Source: Astragalus membranaceus (lineage: Eukaryota; Streptophyta; Magnoliopsida; Fabales; Fabaceae). From it: DNA of 64,000 bases. Under the pieces are notes generated by a model, which was not told the origin of the DNA, did no database searches, and saw nothing but the letters and a program-made list of their open reading frames with translations. The first letter of the stretch is position 1. Every line of letters begins with the position of its first letter. The position numbers and the translations under genes were made by a program. The stretch lies in assembly GCA_039519185.1 (NCBI GenBank), contig CM076849.1, positions 110,985,806 to 111,049,805 on the forward strand, read 5' to 3'. Below are positions 8,664 through 17,942 of the stretch, one piece after another.

Positions 8664-11633
8664 TTGGCGGCCACACAGGCGGTTGACGACCTCATCAAGG
8701 CCAATTTCATCGAAGAGATTAAATATACGACTTGGCTGTCCAACGTCGTGTTAGTGAAGAAGAAAAATGGTAAGTGGCGCATGTGCGTCGACTATACCGA
8801 CCTGAATAAGGCATGCCCAAAGGACGCGTTTCCTCTGCCAAACATCGACAAACTGGTCGACGGGGCTGCAGGCTACAAACTCCTGTCTTTTTTAGACGCT
8901 TATTCAGGTTACAACCAAATCACTATGTACCCACCCGATCGGCATAAGACCGCGTTCATGACCGATCGTGGAAATTTTCAGTACAAGGTAATGCCCTTTG
9001 GACTGAAGAACGCCGGCGCGACCTACCAAAGAATGATGAACAAGGTTTTCAGGCGACAGATCGGTCGGATATCAGAAGTCTACTTGGATGATATGATCAT
9101 CAAAAGCAAGACCGACCAAGACCACATTGACGACCTAAAGGAAAATTTTGATGAAGCAAGGAAGAATTCCTTGAGGTTGAATCCAGAGAAGTGCACCTTC
9201 GGAGTAAGGGCGGGCAAGTTCCTGGGTTTCCACTTAACAGAGCGAGGGATCGAAGCAAACCCTGATAAGTGTAAGGCGGTCGCCGACATGAGGCCACCCA
9301 CTACGAAAAAAGAAATTCAGCAATTGAACGGCATGGTCGCTGCCCTGTCACGATTTATACCCAAATCAGCGTACAAATCGCTTCCACTGTTCAAGCTCTT
9401 GAAGAAGGAGGTCGAGTTTGAATGGACCGACCAATGCCATCGAGCATTGGACGAGCTGAAGGCGGCACTCACCAACCCGCCCATCATGACCAAGCCGCAA
9501 CCAGGGGAGACGCTTTACTTATACTTGGCCATAACAGACGAAGCCATGAGCGCTGTTCTAGTAAGAGAGAGCGACCTAAGGCAAAACCCGGTCTATTTCA
9601 TCAGTAAGGTATTTCAAGGCCCAGAGATCAGATACCAGAAGATCGAGAAGCTAGCCTTAGCGTTACTTGTGGCCGCTCGTAGATTGCGCCCTTATTTCGT
9701 GGCCCATCAGGTCGTGGTGAGGACCGACCAGCCTATTAGGAAAATCCTTCACCGACTTGACCTAGCAGGGCGTATGATCAAGTGGGCTGTGGAACTCAGC
9801 GAGTTTGGGATCAAATTCGAGGCTAGATCGGCCGCTAAGGCCCAAGTGTTGGCCGACTTCATCGCTGAGATGACTCCAATACCAGACGGTCAAGCCATCA
9901 CGACCTGGACTTTGCACGTAGATGGATCCTCCAACAGCAAAGGAAGTGGGGCCGGTCTGATACTTGAGAACTCGGAAGGACTTACAGTTGAAGTGTCATT
10001 AACTTTCGCGTTTCACACTTCAAACAACCAGGCTGAGTATGAAGCGTGCATTGCCGGGCTGCAGCTAGCCAAAGAGTTCAACGTCGACCGTGTCGAACTC
10101 CACTCTGACTCCCTACTGGTAGTCTCCCAAATTCAAGACCTATACGACGCAAAGGACGACGTCTTGAAGAATTATTTGGCCAAGGTAAGGGATCTGCTCA
10201 AGCAATTCGACCGAGCAGATGTTAAGCACGTCCCCAGGACAGAGAACGTTCGAGCTGACATCTTATCAAAGTTAGCCAGTACAAAGACTCCTGGGAACCA
10301 CAGAAGTCTAATCCAAGAAACATTAACGCGGCCGAGCGTATCGACCAAGCCTACCCAACCGTTAGCCATCCTAGCGGTCGACTTGGACAAAGACTGGATC
10401 ACTCCTATCTTGCAATATATTCTCAATGGATTAGAACCTTGCGACCAGAAGGCAGCAAAGCTCTTGAGGTTGCAGGCGACCAAGTACTCAGTGATCGCAG
10501 GAAGACTGTATAGAAGGGGCTTCTCATCCCCATTGCTGAGATGCCTTACGTCGGTTGAAGCTGACCATGTACTGAGGGATATACATGAAGGCGATTGTGG
10601 TAGCCATCAAGGTGGGCGGTCGATCGCTAAGAAGGCGCTCAGGGCCGGATACTATTGGCCGACCATGGACGAGGATGCTAAGATACTTGTTCAGAAGTGC
10701 AAAAAATGCCAAATTCATGCCGACGTAGATATAGCGCCTTCATCAGAACTACACAGCCTAACCCCGCCATGGCCGTTCGCTTGGTGGGGCAAGGACCTGC
10801 TTGGCCCTTTTCCACCTGCACCAGGTCAGTTGAAATTCCTGATCGTTGCGATCAACTATTTCACTAAGTGGATAGAAGCAGAGCCGCTTGCGACCATTAC
10901 CTCAGCGAAGGTGTCTAAGTTTTTTGGGAGAAATGTGCTCGCCCGCTTTGGAGTGCCCCAACAGCTGGTGACTGATAATGGAACCCAGTTCGAAGACAGA
11001 AAGTTCAGAGAAATGCTGGCCGGCCTAGGTGTGAAACAGCGTTTCACCTCGGTCGAGCACCCACAAACCAATGGCCAGGCGGAAGCGGCCAATAGGGTAG
11101 TACTACGCGGATTGAAAAGAAGGTTGGATGAAGCCAAGGGCAATTGGGCAAAAGAATTACAGTCGGTCCTTTGGGCCTACAGAACGACCCCTCACTCATC
11201 GACCGGGGAGTCACCATTTAGACTTGTCTACGGAACTGACGCTGTCATCCCGATTGAGATGGGAGAGCTAAGTTGGAGAACGACCAACCCACCAACCCCG
11301 GCCGCAAATGAGCGACCAACAAGAGAAGAGCTCGACCTGGTTGATGAGCTGCGAACCAAGGCGTCACTTAGGGAGCAACTCATCAAGCAGAAGGTCGCTG
11401 CCAGGTATAACGCCCGCGTCCAGAAGAGGGAGTTCTCCATCGGACAGCTCGTCCTTAGGAGGGCCTACGTGGGGAATAAGAACGCTCGCCAGGGAAAGCT
11501 CGCCCCTAATTGGGAAGGACCATACCGTGTTATCAGCAAGACTGGAAAGGGAGCTTACGAGCTGGAAACCATGGAAGGGGCGACCATCCCCAGAACATGG
11601 AATGCTGACAAATTGAGAAAGTGTGATGTTTAA
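8664..11633 (+). CDS. pol: Tat pol: RT, RNase H, archaeal-type RNase H, integrase
   Basis: The frame is 989 codons with no stop. The RT carries VKKKNGKWRMCVDY and the catalytic YLDD at 9081-9092. The first RNase H looks degenerate (LYLAITDEAMSAVL), and a second, archaeal-type RNase H begins at about 9905 (LHVDGSSNSKGSGAG); this pair is a hallmark of Tat elements. The integrase has an HHCC zinc domain (about 10580-10720) and a DDE core with the first acid in KDLLGPF, the second in VTDNGTQF and Glu in QTNGQAEA. No chromodomain follows. The true N-terminus lies upstream in another phase, so this product would be made only with repair or frameshifting. Confidence 0.9.
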   Translation: MAATQAVDDLIKANFIEEIKYTTWLSNVVLVKKKNGKWRMCVDYTDLNKACPKDAFPLPNIDKLVDGAAGYKLLSFLDAYSGYNQITMYPPDRHKTAFMTDRGNFQYKVMPFGLKNAGATYQRMMNKVFRRQIGRISEVYLDDMIIKSKTDQDHIDDLKENFDEARKNSLRLNPEKCTFGVRAGKFLGFHLTERGIEANPDKCKAVADMRPPTTKKEIQQLNGMVAALSRFIPKSAYKSLPLFKLLKKEVEFEWTDQCHRALDELKAALTNPPIMTKPQPGETLYLYLAITDEAMSAVLVRESDLRQNPVYFISKVFQGPEIRYQKIEKLALALLVAARRLRPYFVAHQVVVRTDQPIRKILHRLDLAGRMIKWAVELSEFGIKFEARSAAKAQVLADFIAEMTPIPDGQAITTWTLHVDGSSNSKGSGAGLILENSEGLTVEVSLTFAFHTSNNQAEYEACIAGLQLAKEFNVDRVELHSDSLLVVSQIQDLYDAKDDVLKNYLAKVRDLLKQFDRADVKHVPRTENVRADILSKLASTKTPGNHRSLIQETLTRPSVSTKPTQPLAILAVDLDKDWITPILQYILNGLEPCDQKAAKLLRLQATKYSVIAGRLYRRGFSSPLLRCLTSVEADHVLRDIHEGDCGSHQGGRSIAKKALRAGYYWPTMDEDAKILVQKCKKCQIHADVDIAPSSELHSLTPPWPFAWWGKDLLGPFPPAPGQLKFLIVAINYFTKWIEAEPLATITSAKVSKFFGRNVLARFGVPQQLVTDNGTQFEDRKFREMLAGLGVKQRFTSVEHPQTNGQAEAANRVVLRGLKRRLDEAKGNWAKELQSVLWAYRTTPHSSTGESPFRLVYGTDAVIPIEMGELSWRTTNPPTPAANERPTREELDLVDELRTKASLREQLIKQKVAARYNARVQKREFSIGQLVLRRAYVGNKNARQGKLAPNWEGPYRVISKTGKGAYELETMEGATIPRTWNADKLRKCDV

Positions 11634-12129
11634 ACACTAATTGATCAATAAAGAACAGGCGGTCGCTCTCTTTCCCCACAGGGGTTTTTTACCGAGGACC
11701 GACCTTAAAATTTGACTTGTGTACTTTATTTCCTGCAAATTGTATGCACGGTCGCTCACCATGCGAGTAGCAGTCGAGCGACCAGTAGAGTGCCATCGAA
11801 TGGCCCAAACGAGAGCCGCCGAGCGGCCTTAAAGAGTGCCATCGAATGGCCCAAACGAGAGCCGCCGAGCGGCCTAAAAGAGTGCCATCGAATGACCCAA
11901 ACGAAAGCCGCCAAGCGACCTATGCGAAGGACCATCGATTGGCCGAGTGGTCTAAAAGAGTAGCAAGAAAAAAAAAGAATTGAATCTAATTACAGAGCAA
12001 TTAAACAGGCCAAAATTCATGGAAAAATTGTCATTAAGTACAAACGAGGACGCCTTGGTCGAATCCAGGGCGCCCATTAAAACACCGCTCGCAGGCGGGC
12101 CAAGATTACAAAATTCAAAAAATTACAAG
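11634..12129. other. Spacer after Tat pol, with 46-bp tandem repeat
   Basis: Three near-copies of a 46-bp unit (GAGTGCCATCGAATGGCC...GCCGCCGAGCGG) run from about 11787 to 11925, with a fourth decayed copy to about 11955. The unit would read as a repeat peptide in one frame, but no protein role is apparent. Confidence 0.6.
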
Positions 12130-13167
12130 TTAAGAGTCGCCTGGGGCCTGGTAGATGACCGCCTCTTCTTGAAGGACCTTCCCCTTCAACATCTTCTTGG
12201 GACGCACGATTTGCCGCTCGATCACACGATGTGTGCATTGCACGATCTCGCGATCGACCCCCAGATCAGGGTAGAGGAGCTTAATCTGACTGACCGCATT
12301 CTCAAATTGACCCTCCGCAGCTCCCTTCGCCCGGTCAAGAACGTCTTTGTAGCGACCTCGAAATTTGTTCTTTTCCTCCTCCACGGCATCAAGGTCATTT
12401 TTCAGTCCAGCGACCTGGTTCGACAGTTCTTTATTTTTTGAAGTGAGGCGTTCGACCTCTTTTTCAGCTGTTTCCTTGTCGACGACCGCCTTGTCCAGGG
12501 CAGACTCAGCCGCAGTTTGAGCAGCAACAGCGGCCACAAGTTGGCGTTCTGCATCGTCGAGCTTCTTCTCATTGTCCGCCATCGCCTTGATACTCGGTTC
12601 AAGTTCCTTCATCTTCTTGAGCAAATCATCTCGCTCACCCCTCATTTCTGCGAGCAACGACAAGGCAGAGTTCAGTTTAAAATTTTTATCAACGAAATCG
12701 TCTTCAAGCAATGAATATCTATTGGCAAGGCGCCTACCTTCTAGGCGATCTGCTTCCTCGTCTTGGTATTTTTTGAAAAGAATTCCAGCGGCCTTCATCG
12801 CATCGGCCATCACCTCGAACGGTTCTTCCTTGAAACGAGCACAGTCCTCATCGCCCAATCCAAGCAGGTCGATTTTAGGCGACCGGTAGTACCCATGGCT
12901 TTTCCCACTCTTGTGCTTCTTGTTCTGACCACCGCGATCAACCGACCAGTCCCTCTTAGACCTTTCTTGATTTTGAATTGGGCTACCCAAGTCAATGGCT
13001 CGATTTGGTGTGCTCGCCCGTGGAGTCTGACGATCGGGCTCAGACCCGGTTCCGGCAGGTTGGGGCGTACCCCCAGGTTGAGCTTCAGGAATTCCGCGGA
13101 TGGGCGAAGTTTCACCATCCTCGGCTGCCCATTGCTCCAAGAGGTCGAAGTCGTTCATGTTCGCCAT
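12130..13167 (-). CDS. Antisense ORF 2 of the Tat element, coiled-coil protein (345 aa)
   Basis: The open frame reads against pol, from ATG 13165-13167 to 12130. The N-terminal third is acidic, then Pro/Ser/Arg-rich with a basic patch (QNKKHKSGKS). Residues about 165-300 are a long heptad-rich coiled coil (LLKKMKELEPS, ERLTSKNKELSNQ, DLDAVEEEKNKF). No catalytic motif is visible. A good splice acceptor (TTTGCAG) lies just upstream near 13173, so this may be the last exon of a longer antisense gene starting with the neighbouring frame. Antisense extra ORFs are known in plant Tat elements; their function is not established. The uninterrupted length in a decayed element is notable. Confidence 0.7.
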   Translation of the reverse strand: MANMNDFDLLEQWAAEDGETSPIRGIPEAQPGGTPQPAGTGSEPDRQTPRASTPNRAIDLGSPIQNQERSKRDWSVDRGGQNKKHKSGKSHGYYRSPKIDLLGLGDEDCARFKEEPFEVMADAMKAAGILFKKYQDEEADRLEGRRLANRYSLLEDDFVDKNFKLNSALSLLAEMRGERDDLLKKMKELEPSIKAMADNEKKLDDAERQLVAAVAAQTAAESALDKAVVDKETAEKEVERLTSKNKELSNQVAGLKNDLDAVEEEKNKFRGRYKDVLDRAKGAAEGQFENAVSQIKLLYPDLGVDREIVQCTHRVIERQIVRPKKMLKGKVLQEEAVIYQAPGDS

Positions 13168-13233
13168 GTCAGCTGCAAAGGCAAAAGTAGATGGTTAGAA
13201 ACAATTAAATAAAACGAAGTGACAGAAAACAAA

Positions 13234-14353
13234 CTAAGCGAGCGACCACCAACCAAGAGCGGCCTTGACTCTCTTCTTGCCACGAGCATCAACAATGTTT
13301 TTGACCTTGATGCGACCCTCAGGGACTAGGGACGCAATCTTTCTCAGCCTATGGATCGTCCCCCTGTCCAGGTCGTCAAGTTCTGTTTCCTTAAAAGCGT
13401 ACTGGCCCGGTTTTTTCGAGAAATGGGTAAAACTCCACACTGTGGGAAACAGGGGCGTTCCTTCCTGATCATCTTTTGACATCTGGGCGATCCCTCAATG
13501 AGCCTCGGCCGAGTTTGGAACGACCCAAAAGAATTCTCTCTTCCACCCGGTCGTCAGTGATTCCATGTAAGGCTTGAAAAAATTGAATGTCGAGCGGCTC
13601 TTGAACGAAACTGCTTCCTTACGGGCGCCCTTGGAGCCTTTCTCATAAATGTAGCTCATTTCAAACAATGTGAAAAACAATCTTATGGAGACCGGCCGTT
13701 TCAGAACTACAAGAACATCTTCGTACGCCTGCAAGAACGCCCAAGCGTTCGGGTTCAGTTGAGAGGGGCGACCTGAAGATACGCAAGATCTGGCGTTGGA
13801 ACTTGGTAAACGGCGGAATTATACCCATGCGTTCGAAAACGATGCGGTACATTGTGAATTTTAGCACGTCTGTCCAGGCCGCGACGTTTTCCCTATTGCC
13901 CATTCCTTCTACTCTCCATCCTTCGTTTAGCCTGGTCGCCAGATACGCAAGGTCCTGGCTCCCCTGTTGAATTTTGCTACGTTGACCTCTCAGGCTAAGT
14001 GAAACCCAAGACATATCCTTTGCAGCTGCGACCTCAGGATCTTCTCGCTGGTCGCCTTGTTGGCCTCTGTCGGCCGCGGCCTGATCAATACCTTCGTCGG
14101 TGGCAACCCGTGCGTTGCTCTCTACGGCGTCATCGATTGCAGCCTCAGTTAACGGCGCCCCATTTTTACCCGGCCAAGTTCCGGATTCACTAGAGGAAGT
14201 CCAATTTAGGGTTGAAGACCCAGAGGAAGACTCGTCGTCGGAAGAGGACGACCGAGCTTGAACAGAACTTTGCTCCACTGGTCGGGTCATACTATGTGCA
14301 AGGGAAACGGCCGGACTTCCGGAGATACGGCGGGTCTGTTTGGTCCGCGCCAG
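13234..14353 (-). pseudogene. Antisense ORF 1 of the Tat element, gypsy-type transposon protein domain
   Basis: The product reads leftward from about 14353. An N-terminal acidic/Ser-rich segment (SSSSDDESSSGSS) leads to a region like the 'putative gypsy type transposon' domain of plants: IPPFTKFQ, then in the next phase LNPNAWAFLQAYEDV, then FTLFEMSYIYEK. The shift near 13770 is a frameshift. A TGA at 13495-13497 is a second break, after which the same phase continues (MSKDDQEG to WWSLA). The first ATG in phase is at 14290, but the open frame extends upstream to a CTG at 14353 followed by codons for ARTKQT, which may be the lost original start. An intron toward ORF 2 is likely (acceptor near 13173). 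Confidence 0.6.
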
Positions 14354-14497
14354 AATAAACCTGGGAAGGGGAACAACGGTCAAGGTCTTGCTCGCGCGTG
14401 GAGAGGGGCGACGTGGTCGTCCCCAGACCTGACACCCCCTCCACCAGGTGGAACATAAAAACTCAAATAAAGAAAGAGCGGTCGTAGTTACCTGGAA

Positions 14498-14602
14498 TGC
14501 GAGCGAGCTGATTACGAGCGAGCTGATTGCGAGCGAGCTGATTGCGAGCAAGTTGATTGCGAGCGAGCTGATTGCGAGCAAGTTGATTGCGAGCGAGCTT
14601 TG
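14498..14602. repeat. 15-bp minisatellite in antisense leader
   Basis: About seven copies of GCGAGCGAGCTGATT with small changes. On the antisense strand it would read as a five-residue repeat (LAISS), but a GT-type donor (CCAG/GTAACT) follows directly, so it is more likely 5' untranslated. Confidence 0.75.
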
Positions 14603-14695
14603 TTAACAACGATCGACCCAACACCTCTGCAACGAGCGATCAACGAGAGCGGTGGAAATCAGAGAAACGTGCGAATGAGAAACTCCCTTGAACCC

Positions 14696-14703
14696 TATAT
14701 ATA
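14696..14703 (-). promoter_or_regulatory. TATA box for antisense transcription
   Basis: On the minus strand the sequence reads CATTATATATAGGG. It lies about 340 bp upstream of antisense ORF 1 and about 330 bp inside the 3' LTR. Position and orientation fit an internal promoter for the antisense gene; a transcription start about 30 bp further (near 14665) is inferred. Confidence 0.55.
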
Positions 14704-15014
14704 ATGGGCCAACCATCATCATGGGTCGGAAGCGAAGAGGCGCGATTCTTCGCGTACCTCTAAACGTCACCTCGAACAATCCAAAATTCACCTCATTAAA
14801 GTAACTGTCGCCTCAGCATTCATGACGATTGATTGTCAGGCATCACTCCCAAGACGGCACCTGGCCCCGTGTGACCAGGCCGCGTGGCAGCGACCACGCA
14901 ATCAACCAATTAGCGATCGACCAGCTAACGTTCGACCAGTTATCGTTCCAGAACGGTCGTTTGTGACCACGCTGGGGGCAAGGAATCAAGCCTTAGCCCG
15001 CCCCCAGGCGACCT

Positions 15015-15030
15015 AGGCTTGGGGGGCAAC
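15015..15030 (+). promoter_or_regulatory. Polypurine tract of the Tat element
   Basis: The sequence GGCTTGGGGGGCAAC lies directly before the 3' LTR, where plus-strand priming takes place. Confidence 0.65.
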
Positions 15031-15358
15031 TGTTCCGGAGTGGGCTCGAAGCCCAATTTCGCCCAACAAGCCCAGCGCGGCCCAATACGTGGCTTGCTCC
15101 ACAAGATGCGGCCGCCTCCGAGATAAGCGCAACGGCTAGAGCACCTGCGCAGTCAACAGTATATATACCACACTAGCATGTGGCTTCAGGTACGTTTTAC
15201 TCACCTTGTGACCCTGCCCGTTGAAGCACCTCTGACTTGAGCGTTGGAGTGCCTTTGCAGGTACCACCCGCGTGCGGCCCAGAACTCGGTCCTTCATCCC
15301 AACGACCGAGCAACATCATCAGACAGCAGCAACTCATCGTATTGATCCGGTACGATCA
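15031..15358 (+). repeat. 3' LTR of the Tat element
   Basis: A 328-bp copy of the 5' LTR, followed by the target duplication CATCC. It differs from the 5' copy at about eight positions by eye count. Confidence 0.93.
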
Positions 15359-15363
15359 CATCC

Positions 15364-15701
15364 TATCCTTGATGCCCATTCACACATCTTTAAGATCCCA
15401 TTCACGTTGGAAGTGTTGGAACTATATGGATCAAGAAGCAAGAACCCATAATTTTTTTTAAGATATCAAATAGTATAAAAGAACAACTTTATCCTAATGT
15501 ATCTACTTAAGTGTACAGGGTATTCTAAGACCACCATTAACTATGATATCCTAAAAGCATCGGATGTGTACGTCATTCTTCGTGTTCATCATCTGATCTC
15601 ATCAATACGGTGAATGACACTAAGATTGGCCAAGCACCTTGAAGCATCAACGCTTGGTGCCAATGTCAGAATCTAAAAGATATCATCTGATCAAGGTCAA
15701 A
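15364..15701. other. Unassigned DNA between two nested elements
   Basis: No coding motif or RNA gene is visible. The segment continues host sequence from left of the Tat element and ends with TCAAA (15697-15701), the target duplication of the Reina-like element. It probably belongs to an older repeat shared with the sequence right of 21883. Confidence 0.4.
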
Positions 15702-16010
15702 TGATAGACTACACTAAGCTAAACACTAGATCTAGGGTTGCAAGAGAAGAAATAAACATAAAACAACTTCTGATTTTTCATATCCTCAAAGAAGGCAGCA
15801 TTACATCTTAAATACTTAGGGTTTTTTTCTAAGACTGCTAAGCAAATGGGCCACAGGCCACTTAGAGCAACAGGAACGAAATAACAATAAAAGAGGGACA
15901 ATGTCCATTACTAATTCCACCCTAAAAATTACTGAATGAAGTCTTTCAGCCATACTGGCTTTTGGGCCACACGACTGGGCCTGTTGGGTATCACCATTGG
16001 ACTGCTAACA
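15702..16010 (-). repeat. 3' LTR of the Reina-like element
   Basis: It is 309 bp and matches the copy at 21570-21878. The pol C-terminal frame runs about 80 bp into this LTR and stops at 15929. Confidence 0.92.
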
Positions 16011-17260
16011 TTACTTCCGGGTCTATTGAGAACCTTGTCCTCAAGGTTCAGGACGCGACGTGGCGCGCTGAGAGTGGCTGGGGAAGTATCCAATGCGTCC
16101 AGCAAATCAGATGTTTGAAGCAACGGTCCAGATGTGGTTCGCTGAGAGTCGTTGGGATCCAACGGTGCGCAGGGGGGCGCGTTGTTCCGTGGAATGGTCG
16201 CAGGTGCAACGACTGGCTGGGACAACGACTTGTCCATCAAAGCAGATTAGGGGACAGCGACTTTTCCATCCAACAGCTGGCTGGGACTGCTTTCTGCATT
16301 GACATCCGAGTCTTTGATCAACGGCGTGGATTGGCTGGGGAGAGATCCGTTGGGATCGTGCGGCGCAGCATGATGTGCGCTGTCCCGAGGGGACACAGCA
16401 GGCGCGCGTGGTGCAGGAGTGGCAGGCGTGGGCAGTGCCTTTCCAGGCGCGTGTGGCAGGCGCTGATCATACGTTGGGGAGCGCGCGAGATCAGATGGTG
16501 AGGAGAGCTTGAGTGGATCGAGAGCAGGATCGCACGGTGCAGATTGGTTGGCGTGTGTTGGGTGCTGAGATGCGCCTTTTACTCCACCTTGGGAGTATCC
16601 AATGTGTTTCAATGTATCTGATTTGTTTTTAAAACCCAATGGTCCAGATTTAAGTGCTGTTGATGTGCCCAGCGAATCAGTATAAATAACACCCTTAGGC
16701 ACCCATGTGGCTGCACTTTCATTTAAGCCCATTGTAACGGTACTTGAACTTCTAACTTTAGCTTCCATTTTCTCAGAAACTTCAACCAGATCTAGCTGTT
16801 TGTCTTTCGGGCCCCTCGAATTTTCAGATAAAAATGCCTCTGCTTCAGTTAAACCAGTCACTTTACTTCCTTCAGTTAAAGAGTTTGGCTGTTCTTCTAT
16901 CTTCTCATTCACACCCATCTCGTTTCTTTCTCTGTCTGCTTCAGACTTCCCTTCTTTGTTTTCTAAGTCCGAAATATCCAAACCATCTTCTTTCTCTTCA
17001 ATCTCCTTAAGATTATGAGCTTGAAAATCACCTCCAAAATAAGGACGCAACTGAGAAACGTGCACCACTGGGTGTATACGAGAGTTAGATGGGAGTTCGA
17101 GCTCGTATGCTACCTTCCCAATGCGTCGGAGAACCTTGAATGGGCTGTAGTAACACTTGGCTAGCTTCTGTGAAGATCTGCGTGTCACAGTTTGCTGGCG
17201 GTAAGGTTGTAGAGGCAGAAGAGCCAGATCTCCAATGTTGAAGGTATAATCCCTTCTTCT
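15929..17260 (-). pseudogene. C-terminal extension of Reina-like pol, entering the LTR
   Basis: After the integrase tail motif (HPVVHVSQLRPYF, near 17060) chromoviruses of this type normally carry a chromodomain. None is visible here. Instead about 370 codons follow: first acidic (LKEIEEKEDGLDIS), then Ser/Pro/Ala-rich. A TAA at 16247-16249 interrupts the phase, which then continues unbroken to 15929 and ends within the LTR in RPSRVAQKPVWLKDFIQ. The same C-terminal words are in the other LTR with one change. The ending resembles a short motif placed before RT in copia elements, but that likeness may be chance. Confidence 0.6.
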
Positions 17261-17942
17261 TTTTGTTAGCTTGGTCTACCATTCTTTGTCTGCTTCTTTT
17301 TAAGTTCTCATTCAATGCTATCAGTATCTCTTGTCTCTGTTGCAGCGTGGACTCCAAGTTGTCAAGATCTGTTGCACCTGTAACATAATCTGGGACTGCT
17401 GGTGGTGGGCGGCCGTAAAGAGCCTGGAAGGGGGACATCTGAATGGCCGAGTGAAAGGAGGAGTTGTGCCAATACTCTGCAAGATGCAAGAAATTGAACC
17501 ATTTACGAGGGTGATCACTCGTAAAACAGCGAAGATACGTCTCTAGGGAGCGGTTGACGACCTCAGTCTGGCCATCGGTCTCAAGGTGGTAAGCAGTGCT
17601 ATAATTTAGAGTTGTTCCTTGCATGCGGAAAAGTTCTTTCCAGAAGTTGCTTTAAAATAAGGGGTCTCTGTCAGATGTGATGGATTTAGGGATGCCATGG
17701 AGGCGGCAGATCTCGACTGAAAATCGAATGGCCAGATCTACTGCAGAGTACTTGGTTGGTAGTGCTATGAAGTGAACAAACTTTGTGAGTCTGTCGCAAA
17801 TCACCCAGATGGCAGTGTGTCCAAAAGAGTTTGGAAGGTGAGTTATGAAGTCCATTGTAAGTTCTTCCCAAACCTGATTTGGTGATGGTAATGGTTGAAG
17901 TAACCCTTGTTTTTTTGTGGTAGGTACTTGTTCTGCTGGCAA
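17085..17942 (-). pseudogene. Reina-like integrase, two frameshifts and one stop
   Basis: The DDE core is visible: first acid in MDFITHLPNSFG, second in SDRDPLF, Glu in HLETDGQTEVVNRSLE. The zinc domain (HCTICQQNK) lies at the end of the RT frame, and the phase changes near 17910. TAA at 17652-17654 replaces a sense codon just after the second acid. Another frameshift near 17255 joins the DNA-binding C-terminus. No intact integrase can be made from this copy. Confidence 0.85.

Larger units (their letters stand above)
5375..15358 (+). mobile_element. Complete Ty3/gypsy element, Tat lineage (about 10 kb)
   Basis: Two 328-bp LTRs starting TGTTCC and ending CA bound the element, and CATCC is duplicated outside both (5370-5374 and 15359-15363). 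The order gag, protease, reverse transcriptase, RNase H, a second RNase H, integrase without chromodomain, then a long 3' region with antisense reading frames is typical of plant Tat elements. I counted about 8 differences between the two LTRs (about 2.4 percent), mostly C/T, so the insertion is fairly young but already damaged: two stops in gag-pro and one frame break before RT. Confidence 0.93.

Noticed and set aside
8630..8664. Programmed frameshift between Tat protease and RT
   Set aside because: No slippery heptamer or pseudoknot was evident, and relatives keep one frame, so an indel is simpler.
12130..12441. Plus-strand frame at 11980-12441 overlapping the antisense coiled-coil gene
   Set aside because: It is a shadow of the antisense frame and shows no motif.
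16247..17188. Segment considered as an independent gene on the minus strand
   Set aside because: It begins with the integrase tail and lies in the same element and phase context as pol, so it is the pol C-terminus.
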